A stretch of DNA of 64,000 bases. Origin: Symsagittifera roscoffensis (Eukaryota; Xenacoelomorpha; Acoela; Convolutidae). Positions 32,801 through 42,285 of the stretch are shown one piece after another. The stretch spans positions 7,849,671 to 7,913,670 of the forward strand of contig NC_087064.1 of NCBI RefSeq assembly GCF_963678635.1. Direction: 5' to 3'. The notes under the pieces are model-generated. The model saw nothing but the letters and a program-made list of their open reading frames with translations, was not told where the DNA came from and did no database searches. The position numbers were made by a program, and so were the translations under genes. The first letter of the stretch is position 1. Each line of letters opens with the position of its first letter.

Positions 32801-34480
32801 CGATCTCTGACACATCGGAATTGGAAGTTGTTTCAGACGTGTTGTCCCAGGACTGGGGTCTCGAGTCACCACTTGAAACGACTGATTCCTCAACATCATA
32901 TTCCAAGTTGTCTGAGATGTTTCTTGACTCCCCGGACAAAACTCTGTCCATCGGTCGCTTTGAACCCGACTCCCCGGACAAAATTCTGCCCCTAGGTGGT
33001 CTAGTCAACCTCTCCCCGGACAAGTCGTCCTGCACGGGCTCAAAGGTGTCTGACTCATCAGAGGAGACGTCCTTGACTGGCTCGAAGGTGTCAGACTCCC
33101 CGGACATTGTCTCGTCCATGGACGAACAATCTGGGCTTGGCTCGTATTCCTCTTTTGCATCCGTGAAGTGCACTCTCCTCGTGAAGCTAGATTTCGACCT
33201 GATCCTGACTTCCTCAGTAGCTTGGTTTTGATTCGATGTTCCATATTCAGTGAACGAAGTTCTCAACAATACTTCTTTCTGCATCGAGGTCACCAGCTGG
33301 TTGACGATCGACCTGCAATCCTGTTCAACGCCTCGGCTGCGAATGGACACTGGCCTCTTCTCTGTTCTCTCGGTGACAGTCAACCTCTGCATGGTCTCCA
33401 TCCATTCACGATCATGCCTATTCACTTCCCTATCCAACAAGTCACGGAGTTTTCCCATGACGTCCGGCGCCACGTTCACCGTCTTATTCAATAAAGCGAT
33501 GCTGTTTATACCCAGCCTGGTCAGTTCTTGCTGTACCAAGTTGGATCGGACTAGCAGGTCCAACGGAACGGGTTCGCCTCTGGCTAAAAGCTTTATCTCC
33601 GCGGCCGTCTCCACTGGAAGGTCAGGGTGTCCAGGTATAGGATGTCCTGATTTGTCTAACCACCTAGTAAGTGGCAGCTTATCGTAGGTTTCTTTGTCCA
33701 GAAAGGAAAACCCCTCTTTGATCTCTGATTGGTTAGCCTGCTTCTCCTCGAGGCGCTCATAAAATTCTGTCTTTTTACTGAGGCTATCTGCGTTCTGGTG
33801 CTTGTCACGGGTACGGTGCTCTATGATCATGTGGTATCCATCCAAGCGCACGATCCAACGACCAATGTAGCTTTGATCCATCGAATAGGTTTTCAGCCAG
33901 GCAAGGGCACGATTGTCCACACGTAACTTGAATGGAGCACTCCCCAGGTAGGCCCTGTATTTTTCCACGAACGTGATCACAGCAAACATCTCCGCTTTTG
34001 GTGCGCCGTACTTCATCTCAGTGTCACTCAGGACTTTACTTCCATAAGCTATCGGACAAAGAACCGTTCTCCCGTTCCACTCCTGCTCTTGGTGAAGTAT
34101 GCCTGATATCGCAACCACTGATGCATCCGTGTCCAGCACGAACATTCCCTTCTCCGTTGGCATGCCGAGGACCGGTGCCTCGCAAAGTTCACGTTTGATG
34201 TTTTCAAATGAGACTTGTGCCTCATCAGTCCAGGTGAACTTTTTGCCCTTGTTTCTCATCAATCTCTGCATGGGGTATATTTTGTCAGCATACCCCTTGA
34301 TGAACTCACGATAATAATTGGCTAATCCCAGAAAACTCATCAACTGTGTATCTGTTTTAGGTGCCTTCCAGGTCAACACCGCTTCAACCGCTTCGGGATC
34401 TGGTCTCACTCCATGTTTGTCAACCAGGCGGCCCAAATACTTTATGGAATCCCTGAGGATTTCACACTTAGAGGGTTTGC
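29856..34480 (-). CDS. Pol, main part: RT thumb, RNase H, integrase, long C-terminal extension with macro-like domain
   Basis: Counting from 34436: RT thumb (YLGRLVDKHGVRPD), RNase H from ~100 (VLDTDAS, later a DKHQNADSLSKK block), and then a linker with repeated SGES motifs (~440-510). Next come an integrase HHCC zinc finger at ~745-790 (SHDQMGHQG... CLSCQRAKD) and the integrase core, with Asp in VVQIDH (~808), Asp in FQSDNGKAF (~869) and Glu in GLVERQNR (~906). A GPY/F-like WRGPFQI module follows, then an acidic region. The last ~155 residues (about 30310-29870) align with macro domains of the TARG1/OARD1 kind (CFLVTKA, ERGVTSLSLPVYD). RNase H and integrase catalytic residues look intact. 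The start is not an ATG because the frame is a continuation of the broken RT. Confidence 0.9.
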
Positions 34481-34530
34481 AGGCGGCCCAAATACTTTAT
34501 GGAATCCCTGAGGATTTCACACTTAGAGGG
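34426..34530. repeat. 50-bp tandem duplication that breaks RT
   Basis: The 50-bp sequence beginning AGGCGGCCCAAATACTTTAT occurs at 34426-34475 and again at 34481-34530, separated by 5 bp (period 55). Since 55 is not a multiple of three, it separates the two RT parts into different frames. It also puts a stop directly after EEVFSL. It seems to replace the dozen or so codons normally found before the KPSKCE motif. Confidence 0.85.
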
Positions 34531-35120
34531 AAAACACCTCCTCCAACCTCTCTATGTGGTCTTCTAGGGTTGGTGTTGCAATCACAACATCATCGACATA
34601 ACACATGATGAGATTCCCGTATTTCTTAGTGACGCTCGTGAGTGCCTGAGCCATCAGTCGCTGGAATGTGGCCGTCGCGTTGCACAATCCGAATGGCATC
34701 CTCTTCCACTGGAACAGTCCCAGCTCACACGCGAAACCTGTTTTCTCTCGATCTTGCTTTCTGAGTGGCACTTGCCAGAATGCTGAGCCCAAATCCAACG
34801 TCGTGAAGAACTTAGCGTCTCCCGGCTTGGATAGGCTCTCATCGATGCGGGGAATGGGGTATGCGTCTTTTATAGTCACTGCGTTCAGATAACGGAAATC
34901 ACAACAAAACCTGAGTTGCCCCCCTTTCTTTTTCGCCATGACCACGCCACAAGCCCATGGGGACTTCGACGGCTCAATCATGTCGTACTCCATTAACATT
35001 TCAATTTCCTTCCTACACGCTTCTGACTTATTTGGGGTCATTCTTCTCGCCCCTTCCCTATGAGGTACCGAGCCCTCTTCTATCTCAATCTCGTGCTCTA
35101 CAAAAGTGGCACGGTTGGCA
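34523..35120 (-). CDS. Pol, N-terminal RT part (fingers and palm), frame broken at its end
   Basis: From ATG at 35041 the frame encodes a Ty3/Gypsy RT: EMLMEYDMIEPSKSPWA, RFCCDFRYLNAVTIKDAYP, FFTTLDLGSAFWQVPL, then the catalytic YVDD at codons 34600-34589. The frame is open upstream to about 35120 (ATFVEHEIEIEEG), typical of the sequence just before RT. The stop at 34523 is caused by the 50-bp duplication. No protease (D-S/T-G) is visible upstream, which suggests that a segment was deleted at the junction with ORF1 near 35100-35150. Confidence 0.88.
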
Positions 35121-36561
35121 ATCTTGTCTCCGGGGTGGCATCTGCCTCCGGCGGTACTGGATTCGTCCAGCCAGGCCTCTGCGGGGCTGCCCTTGGCCGC
35201 TCCTTGTTTCTATGTTCGTAGTTCGTTCTCGAGCCCTGCTGGGCTCTGGCACTGTTGCCCGTACCATCTCCAACATTCGCATGGCTTGAGCGCTCCCTTG
35301 AGTTGGAATGCTCCTGCCAACTACTCCCATTCAGGATCGCGTCAAGCTTCCGCATCATCAAGTCAGATTTGGCGTCTAACCTCTTCTCCAGGCCAGTCAT
35401 CGTTTGGGCGTAGGTATTATCATGATCATTCAATAATCGCTCGATCTCTCTTGTCATCCTTGCCTCTCTTTCCTCTGACTCTTTGTTTGCCTGTGCCAGG
35501 CTCTCAGCCAGGCATTGATCGGTGTTATGAATCAATTGAGCCTGATCAAACCTCGCCTGCGACTTCACGTGCGTTAGCTCGTCTCTCAGATTCTCTTGAC
35601 CCTTGTGAGCTCTCTCATCCACCTGATCTATTCTTTTAGTCATGTCCCGTCTCAGTTCATCCAGACCATTCATTACGCCAGCGAACATGTCACTTATGTC
35701 GCCAGTGGCCCCAAATGACGGGGTTAGTCCCAGCGAAGAAGAGGTCAACGGCGGCTGCAGCCTGGTGCTTGATGACGCACCGCCTCTTAGCTTGCTCATC
35801 GACGTCATTAATCTGTCGAAGGTTGACGACGCTCCCATCGTTATCCCATCTGACATGGGCCTGGTCGGCGAGGTTGATGACGCCTTCCTGCTCATATCAT
35901 TCCTTGGGCACGGTGTGAAGTTCACATCCGGATGGGTTATCTCCGGGTAGTCATCACTGGAAGTCAAACCTACAGTTGGTAGTGACGCCATGCGTTCGTC
36001 GTACAAGGACTTCCAACTCTTCTTGGCCTTCGAGAACGTCTGCTCTTCACCCGGACTCATACTCGACATCATCGCGTTGTTACTCTGTTTGGCCAAGGAT
36101 GAGTGTGCACTTGTCAGATGTGAAGGTTCCTTTCTCCATTTATAGCTCTTAGTCTCTGATTTGGACATTCCCCTGTACAACACTTCCTCCCGAGGTTCGA
36201 CCTCGGGACACTCCGAGGTCTCCTCTGTCCTCTCGGCTTCCTCCCGTTCGAGGACCTCGTCTGGCTCAAAGTCGGGTCGAATGAGCGTTCGCTCCCCTTC
36301 GTCAAAGGGATCCACCAGCGTTTCGCTCGCAGGATCGGCCTCGGCGCTCCGCCTTTGATTGCCATCGAGGTTTTTCTCGCTCCTTAGTCTCATTTCGCTC
36401 ACTGAAAGATCAGGTTGACCTTTAGTCGATTCGTCTTCAGCAAACGCGTCGGAAGCGCTGCTAAACGAGGTTTGGCTACGCCTAGTTCTAAACTTCCGCG
36501 TGCTTCCCTTGCTTAGCCTGGGAATTTTAGTAGTCGATCCTAGCGAGTCCCTGCGCTGCAT
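35098..36561 (-). CDS. ORF1 of the giant element: coiled-coil, possibly N-terminal Gag remnant
   Basis: The ATG is at 36561 and the stop at 35098, giving 487 residues. The N-terminal third is Ser/Arg-rich, then Glu-rich (EREEAERTEETSE). The middle is Ser/Thr/Met-rich. Residues about 320-450 form a long heptad-like coiled coil (DELRRDMTKRIDQVDER, later ERLLNDHDNTY). The C-terminal part is Arg/Pro-rich. Position after the leader suggests a Gag-type protein, but there is no recognisable capsid fold signature, no CCHC knuckle and no protease. The end of the frame shifts into the pre-RT frame, consistent with an internal deletion. Confidence 0.7.
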   Translation of the reverse strand: MQRRDSLGSTTKIPRLSKGSTRKFRTRRSQTSFSSASDAFAEDESTKGQPDLSVSEMRLRSEKNLDGNQRRSAEADPASETLVDPFDEGERTLIRPDFEPDEVLEREEAERTEETSECPEVEPREEVLYRGMSKSETKSYKWRKEPSHLTSAHSSLAKQSNNAMMSSMSPGEEQTFSKAKKSWKSLYDERMASLPTVGLTSSDDYPEITHPDVNFTPCPRNDMSRKASSTSPTRPMSDGITMGASSTFDRLMTSMSKLRGGASSSTRLQPPLTSSSLGLTPSFGATGDISDMFAGVMNGLDELRRDMTKRIDQVDERAHKGQENLRDELTHVKSQARFDQAQLIHNTDQCLAESLAQANKESEEREARMTREIERLLNDHDNTYAQTMTGLEKRLDAKSDLMMRKLDAILNGSSWQEHSNSRERSSHANVGDGTGNSARAQQGSRTNYEHRNKERPRAAPQRPGWTNPVPPEADATPETRLPTVPLL

Positions 36562-36998
36562 AGTTTTTATCAAAATGAAAGTATTCGTAATTTGATGGCA
36601 ATGCAAACGTACCACAAACAAGATTTAGTTAAATCACTTAACGCTGCCTACTCGATTCCGTCAGTATCAAAATGTCTCTTAGATCTCTCACGACTAAATT
36701 AGTGACTCAGCTAAAGTTACACACAGGGTCTACCCAGTATTGATATAATGCTAACTCAACCCGGTTGTATAATATAACAGTATCACTAAGTTTCCACAAG
36801 ATATAATCGACACACAAAACACAATCGATAATCAGATAAGAATATCCTACAGGTGACAGCGACCTTGTGTCGGTATCAATTTATCGCCACACAATTTATC
36901 AAGTCACTGCTTTGTTAAAATTAAACAATCTTTGATAAAAAGCAGTGATGATTCAGAAATAGACAAATAAAACTTAGTCTTAAAGAAAAAGACTTCCC

Positions 36999-37331
36999 CC
37001 AATCGGAACGATCCGAAAGAACGAAGCCCAGGACACAGTCTTCTCAAGTGGGTGAGTGTCTGCCTAATACACCCACCGAGGTCTTCTTTTAGGTGTCCTG
37101 CGATTGCCCGAGCTGTCCTACTAAGTAGCTCAAGGCAACCTCTTGGTCGAAAATTCGTCAAATCTATGAAAAAGCTCTCCCACACTCGGACTGCTCCAAG
37201 TGCACGAGAGTAGGGAACAATTCTTCTTCTCAAGTGGGTGTGTATTTGCTTAATACACCCACCGAGGTCTTCCTTTATTTGTTCCCGGATTGCCCGAACT
37301 TTCCTATTAAGTAGCTCAAGGCAACCACTCA
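36999..37331 (-). repeat. Duplicated ~150-bp leader segment with hairpin, period 186 bp
   Basis: Two similar copies (about 36999-37145 and 37185-37331) share CTTCTCAAGTGGGTG, AATACACCCACCGAGGTCTTC and AAGTAGCTCAAGGCAACC. In both, GTGGGTG pairs with CACCCAC across a loop of about 16-17 nt, so the hairpin is conserved while the loop varies. An apparent 142-codon frame here is just the repeat read twice. Confidence 0.7.
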
Positions 37332-37519
37332 ACCAAAATCACAATCAAAAAAAAATCTTGTTCGGGTACTTCTAATACACCCAATATAGAATCCAAAGTT
37401 GATCACGAATTTCCGGGTCAGAATGGGTTCTTATGACCCTGATAAGCACGCCTAATATCCTAATATGATCCTAATTAAATGGATATTTTCCGTTTCCCAA
37501 ATTGCCACAGAAGGTTTAC

Positions 37520-39620
37520 TCAAGTCTCTTACAAGGAGGGTCGCTAGAAGGTTTAAGACACTCCGGAGGGTTACCTCGGAGGGTACCTCAATCACTCAAG
37601 TTACTTAGGAGGGTATCTTAATCACCCAAGTTACTTCGGAGGGTCCCCCTAAATTTACTAAGGAGGGTCAATAAGATGCTTAATACGCTCCGGAGGGTCA
37701 CTTCGGAGGGTACCTCCAAAATTTTCAAATTTTCTGATCTCACTTGGAAGGTTCTCCTACTAGCTTCAAAAAGCGTCAAAATAAGCTAAGGGTTCTAGGG
37801 GGAGCTGTTTCAACTTCTTAGGGTGATCTCGTGGAAATTTTCCACTAAGGAGGGTTGCTAAAGGGTTTAGCTGACTCCGGAGGGTCACTTCGGAGGGTTC
37901 CCCCAAAATCAAGAAAAAGGGTTAAATCACCGCAGTAAAGCCTCTGAAAGCGGTCTATCTGACTTAAAACTAGGTTGGCTGACACGGTCAACCTTCCCAG
38001 TTGAATAAAAAGATGTTTTGATAAAATTTTCTGCCGCTCGGAGGGTTGCCCGTTACTTGGACCCCCCGAACCAACAAATTCTAAAAAAATTTTCTTTTCC
38101 GAAATAATCAACCCAAAAACGGTTGCGATTCGGAAAAGTGGTCAAAAACGTCGACTTATGGTACCAAAATTATCCCGATCGGATAACTAGTCTTTGAGAA
38201 ATCGCCAAAAACGCGTTCGTCAAAATGGCCTTTTTCACCACCTGTATAGGATCTGAAAGACTTTTTTCGCAATTCCGGTCGAAAGTGCCTAAAAATACTT
38301 GAAATGAGCGTAGTAGCCCTGTACGGCACTGGAATAATGCAAAAAACCGGACCAAAATTGGTTTAGAAACAAAAATTTGGCCAAAAACTATCAAATTTGG
38401 ACCCTCCGATTCCTTCCTTTTCCAAACCTTAAGTCGTTAGCTCTATCCACGGAGCTACTCAGAGGGTTACCCAAAAATTTCTCTAGTAACCGAGCACGTT
38501 ATGCTAGCACGCTCCTAACGCAAAAAATTTTATTGCTCTAACTCTAAAAACTCAAAAACTCGATCCCCAAAACAGATTGACAAAATACAGAAAATTATCA
38601 AAATTTTGGTCGAAAAATTCTCGTTTTTCTAACTTCCACTGAATCTTTGCTCACGCGGTTTCTTTAATAAAGGGGATCGAACTACGTGGCTACTCTCTAT
38701 ATAAAAGCTTTTTGCCTATCGGAAAAGCTCGGATATCCGAAAATTTGGGGGTCTACAGTTTGGTCGAAAATTGGTAATTTTCGACAAAAAATGGGTGTTT
38801 CTTGGGTCTAAATAGGAGATAAGTAATATATAGTAAGGACAATAATCTATAAATAGTCGTTAATAAATAGTACTATACCCTCCTTTGCACCAAAATATCC
38901 GAATTAAGACCCTTAACTCGGAAGTTTGTAATCGATGGAGGGTACAATCGGACTGCGCCAATCGTGCCCCCCACCACTTAAGTTTTAAGGAAATAGTACC
39001 CGAACGATACTAAAATTGCTTCAACGATACCCAACAGTCGTTGCGGATGTTGTCCTTGATGTCCCTGTTGAGTGTGGAACACGTTGATCAGCCTGCCACT
39101 CTACCCTCCGGTCACCGGCAAAATCACCATTAACGTGCTTAAACACTCAAATTACACTCGAGGGAGGGTACCCAACCCTTCACCAAAACACACAATCTCT
39201 CTATCAGAAACGATATAAATCAATCTGAAACAACAACAAATAGGAAGGTCAGATCACATCTCGTCCGGAAATAACATATAAACTGTCACTTTATGTTTTT
39301 TTACTGTTTTTGGTCTTTTTTGGATTTTTTTACTGTTCTTTGTACTTTTTTGTTTTTAAATAAATTTGTTTTTGGCTTTTTCTTGGTTATACACTATTTT
39401 TGTTTGGTTTTACGCTTTCTCTTTAATCGTTTTTGGTCCTGGGACCTCAGGACAAGCGGGCTCTAGATTTACCACCTAACCCTCCGGCCCCCGGAATTTT
39501 CGGTGTTAACTAAGTTAAAAAGCTAAATTGCACTAGACGGAGGGTACGCACCTTCCCTCTAGTACAACAACGGTCATTAAGGCCTCTAACTCGGGCTTAC
39601 GCCCGGAGCGGAGGGTACGT
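37520..39620. repeat. Cluster of GGAGGGT motifs in the leader
   Basis: Around 20 copies of GGAGGGT (often CGGAGGGT followed by TACC or CACTT) are scattered from 37528 to 39605. Examples are 37563, 37580, 37608, 37637, 37660, 37690, 37848, 37877, 38037, 39160, 39538 and 39600. A few are in the opposite orientation (38400, 38878, 39100, 39470). On the transcript most read ACCCTCC. Spacing is irregular, so this is not a simple tandem array. Confidence 0.7.
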
Positions 39621-39665
39621 CGCTGAAACGCTTGCTGATCATGATGGTTTCATGCCTTTAACAGG

Positions 39666-39682
39666 CCCACCCAGGAGCGCCA
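39666..39682 (-). promoter_or_regulatory. Candidate primer-binding site
   Basis: On the transcribed strand TGGCGCTCCTGGGTGGG begins 12 nt after the 5' LTR. The outer element has TGGCCCTCCTGGGTG at the same distance (from 18867). A TGG start matches the CCA end of a tRNA. I cannot name the tRNA, and a 12-nt offset is longer than usual. Confidence 0.5.
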
Positions 39683-39694
39683 TAAAAACGTCTA

Positions 39695-40578
39695 TGTAAC
39701 ATTCGCCCAAATATCACACAGCGACGGAGCGTAGAAAAAGTACCTATCAACGACTGGCAGGCGTCAGCTACCTTAATTCTACTCGTTTTTCACCGTCTCG
39801 ACCTTGCCAGTTGATTTTCTGGTCTGTTTAGGGCAAAGTAAAAAGTTACCATTTTTAGGCCATCAGTCAAACGACTTTTGATCAGCTTTCGTTTGCATGC
39901 GAACACAACCACATAGCTGAGTCTCGGATCCTCAGACTACGTGATTGTCATTAAAAACACGGCTCGAACAACCTATTTTATTATGTTTTTGTGTGACAGT
40001 TTTATATTAAATCCATTGGAGATGGATTGACCCTTTCCCTTTTCTATCTACTCATGCTCTGAAATATCAAATAATAACGGTGTTTATTAAGATCTAGGAC
40101 ATTACAGCAGCTGTTATAGTCAGTTTTCACAGTCCCTTCACATATAACAGTCTCTGGGGGACCAAGCCTCCGCTCCCGTGATTTTCTTGAGATAACACTC
40201 TTATCTCCTATATTTCGTGTCCCGGGAGGGTTCCGTGGTATTTCTCTTCCCCCCACTGAAGCCTCCGTCTCCACAAATATCTGTCGCTAAGGTCCTTATC
40301 GTGTGTTTTTGCCACGATAAGAGGCTCCGTGTTTTTCTGTCTCTGATACAACTGTTCTTCACAATCTATATCGTGGTTCTGATTTTCGTCTTTTCTATTC
40401 AAAATGGCCGTCTTTTTTCTATTTCTCAGAAATGTTCTTCTTCCGATCGAAATTTTAAAAATAAAAATTCTAGAACATTCTGACCCTCCGTCGCAACACT
40501 TTTCTGTTCATAAGGCCTTTAGTCACTCTTTTTTCTGTCGCGGGAAGGTTGTGCTGTGTCATCCGGCAGAATGGCACA
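39695..40578 (-). repeat. 5' LTR of the young giant element
   Basis: 884 bp, matching the 3' LTR (18915-19798). It contains a candidate promoter and polyadenylation signals. Two short frames inside are repeated in both LTRs but look like chance frames. Confidence 0.95.
39977..40006 (-). promoter_or_regulatory. Candidate LTR core promoter and polyadenylation signal
   Basis: On the minus strand TATAAAA lies at 40006-40000 and AATAAA at 39982-39977; a second AATAAA lies at 40088-40083. TATA followed ~20 nt later by AATAAA is compatible with the U3/R border. The same motifs occur in the 3' LTR. Confidence 0.4.
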
Positions 40579-41463
40579 GAGAACAAAACTAAGTCCTAAG
40601 GCGACTGTCTAACGTCTAAACAGAGCTTTGCATGCTTTTCACCGTCTCTACCAAGCCAGTACTTTCGGTGGTCTTTTTAACATCGGGTCGACAAAAAACG
40701 TTACTGCTTTCGGCTTCGGTCAAAACACTCAAATTAACTTAATTACATGCAGAAATAGTGAGCTCATGGCTGGGTCTCAGTATCCCCAGACCACGAGGTC
40801 ACTCCTAAAAACAGGGCTACTACTACTTATTGAATTATTATTGTTTTTGTTCAGTAGATAAAAATCATCATCTCCATCGAAGATGGATCAACCCTTTCCC
40901 CCAACTCCTAGCTTCTCATCTTAGTAGAATAAATTCGGATGTTAATTAAATTCAATTCAGGACATAATAGGGAAGCTAAAAGTTCATAAAAGACGATAAA
41001 AGTTTCAGTCCCGAAACCCCTCCTGATTCTCGAATCCTCTGAATCAAGCACGTTAAGCTTGATTTCTCTCTAATCCGGAAGGCTGGTTTCCACCCCTCAC
41101 TCTTGTTAGCAACTGCCTTGCAACTATTGTAGCGACACAATAGTTGCAACTCGGAGCGGTCTTCTGTTTTTCTGGGTTGTTTTTCTATCACAATCTTCGT
41201 CGTTTTCGTCAGTGCAACTATCGTTGGTGTGTTGCTTTTCAGTTTTTCTGCCAAAATGGCCGTTTTAGACCTTTCTGAGAATTGTTACGTCATCACTTCG
41301 AAAATTTAAAATTTAGGAATTTCCGAATCCTTCAGCCTTCACGATTTGTCCAATCGTTCGAATAACGTTCTTATTCCTCCCAAATCGCCAATTCGGAAGG
41401 TTCGCTGCTAAAAATTCGAAATCGCCAAATCTGCATTTTGGCACATTCTGGTCGAATGTCACA
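40579..41463 (-). repeat. Remainder of the outer element LTR, split by the young insertion
   Basis: This continues the 35-bp LTR start at 18880-18914. The uninterrupted order is seen at 18236-18262 (GGAGAACAAAACTAAGTCC). It ends at 41463 with TGTCACA, followed by the same TACTCCCCGGACA that follows the young LTR. The LTR is about 920 bp in total. It is clearly related to but diverged from the young LTR (shared TTTTCACCGTCTC and AAATGGCCGT blocks). Confidence 0.8.
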
Positions 41464-42285
41464 TACTCCCCGGACAGTCCGGTCAATGTCCTCATTGAAT
41501 CTCGCAATATTCGTAAAATAGATACAGTGTCATCGAACAGAATTTACAAAATGCACGAAATTACTTTTATCCACGTCATATCGACTCACTGCAGAATATA
41601 AATGGCATCATACTACATCACTATAGCCTTCAAAATTTTTCATTAACCGCACATTGAGGATATGACCTATGATAAAACATTTTTTCCGACTTCCAATGTC
41701 AATGTCCTGATTAAAAATTTTTTCTCCTAGATTTAAAAGGTGTTGGTTTGCAGGACAGTCCTGCCAACCAACAAGCTAAAATTATCCTACTATGCTTCTT
41801 CCCTTCGGAAATCTTGCTTGTTATTGTCCTGAATATTAAAACTCAGAATTTCTGTGGTTAGAAAGAACAATGAAACAATCTCCCTCTTCGAGAGATTACC
41901 CAAGCCTTTCACGTCACCACAAAGTGATCAGTTCTCCTAGCTGATTAAAAACAGTCATGTAGGCTGGAATATTTAAATATACTCTTTCACTCAAGCCTTT
42001 CTAAACAAATAGGAAGTAAGCGTCTCTAAAGCCACTCAACTAAAATCAAAATGCAAATTTATAAATGCAACAATTTCAAAACCCAACTAAATGCTTCAGT
42101 TTTCAATTACAACTTGGTTGCTTGGTTTCTCACTTGAGTTTTTTCACACACATAAAACAATTCTGAGTTTTAACTTTTTCTTCATCACTCCTTTGTTTTC
42201 TTCTTTTATCGTCGTTTAGAAGTTCTAAAACTTCTAAATTCTTCTAATTTCATCTCTTTTTTGCATCTCGTTTTTCGACTATTCG
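41464..42285 (-). other. 3' untranslated region of the outer element
   Basis: Corresponds in position to 19799-20548 of the young element. It is AT-rich and has no credible frame. Similar phrases such as ATGGCATCATACTACATCAC (near 41602) and ATGGCATCGTACTACATCTC (near 19950) show homology. Confidence 0.65.

Larger units (their letters stand above)
36562..39694 (-). other. ~3.1-kb 5' leader of the giant element
   Basis: This region lies between the 5' LTR and ORF1 and has no credible coding sequence. It holds the duplicated hairpin segment (36999-37331), a dense cluster of GGAGGGT motifs (37520-39620), T-rich stretches (39290-39420) and the candidate primer site. Leaders this long are unusual. 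They may carry packaging, dimerisation or ribosome-entry signals, which is inference. Confidence 0.7.
18915..40578 (-). mobile_element. Giant Ty3/Gypsy LTR retrotransposon, 21.7 kb, with extra SGNH and macro-like coding regions
   Basis: Two 884-bp direct repeats (18915-19798 and 39695-40578) that I find identical on visual comparison bound the element. They start TGTAAC and end GGCACA. On the minus strand it encodes ORF1 (36561-35098), pol (about 35120-29856), ORF3 (29413-27707), ORF4 (27776-23778) and ORF5 (23827-20549). RT-RNase H-integrase order and motifs are those of Ty3/Gypsy. Typical members are 5-10 kb, so this is two to four times the usual size. The flanks share only GAG (18912-18914 and 40579-40581). 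The uninterrupted target is seen at 18236-18252. The copy is young because its LTRs match, but RT is frameshifted and Gag/protease are not visible. Confidence 0.93.

Noticed and set aside
20476-36365. Many 60-180-codon plus-strand frames opposite the giant element ORFs
   Set aside because: They are antisense shadows of long minus-strand coding frames, with no motif or independent start context.
36904-37332. A 142-codon minus-strand frame in the leader
   Set aside because: It is the 186-bp repeat translated twice; the two halves are the same peptide pattern, and its position before ORF1 is noncoding.
18210-41463. Simple solo-LTR interpretation of the outer element
   Set aside because: Leader, pol-tail, ORF5 and 3' UTR sequences are attached on both sides, so it is not a solo LTR.
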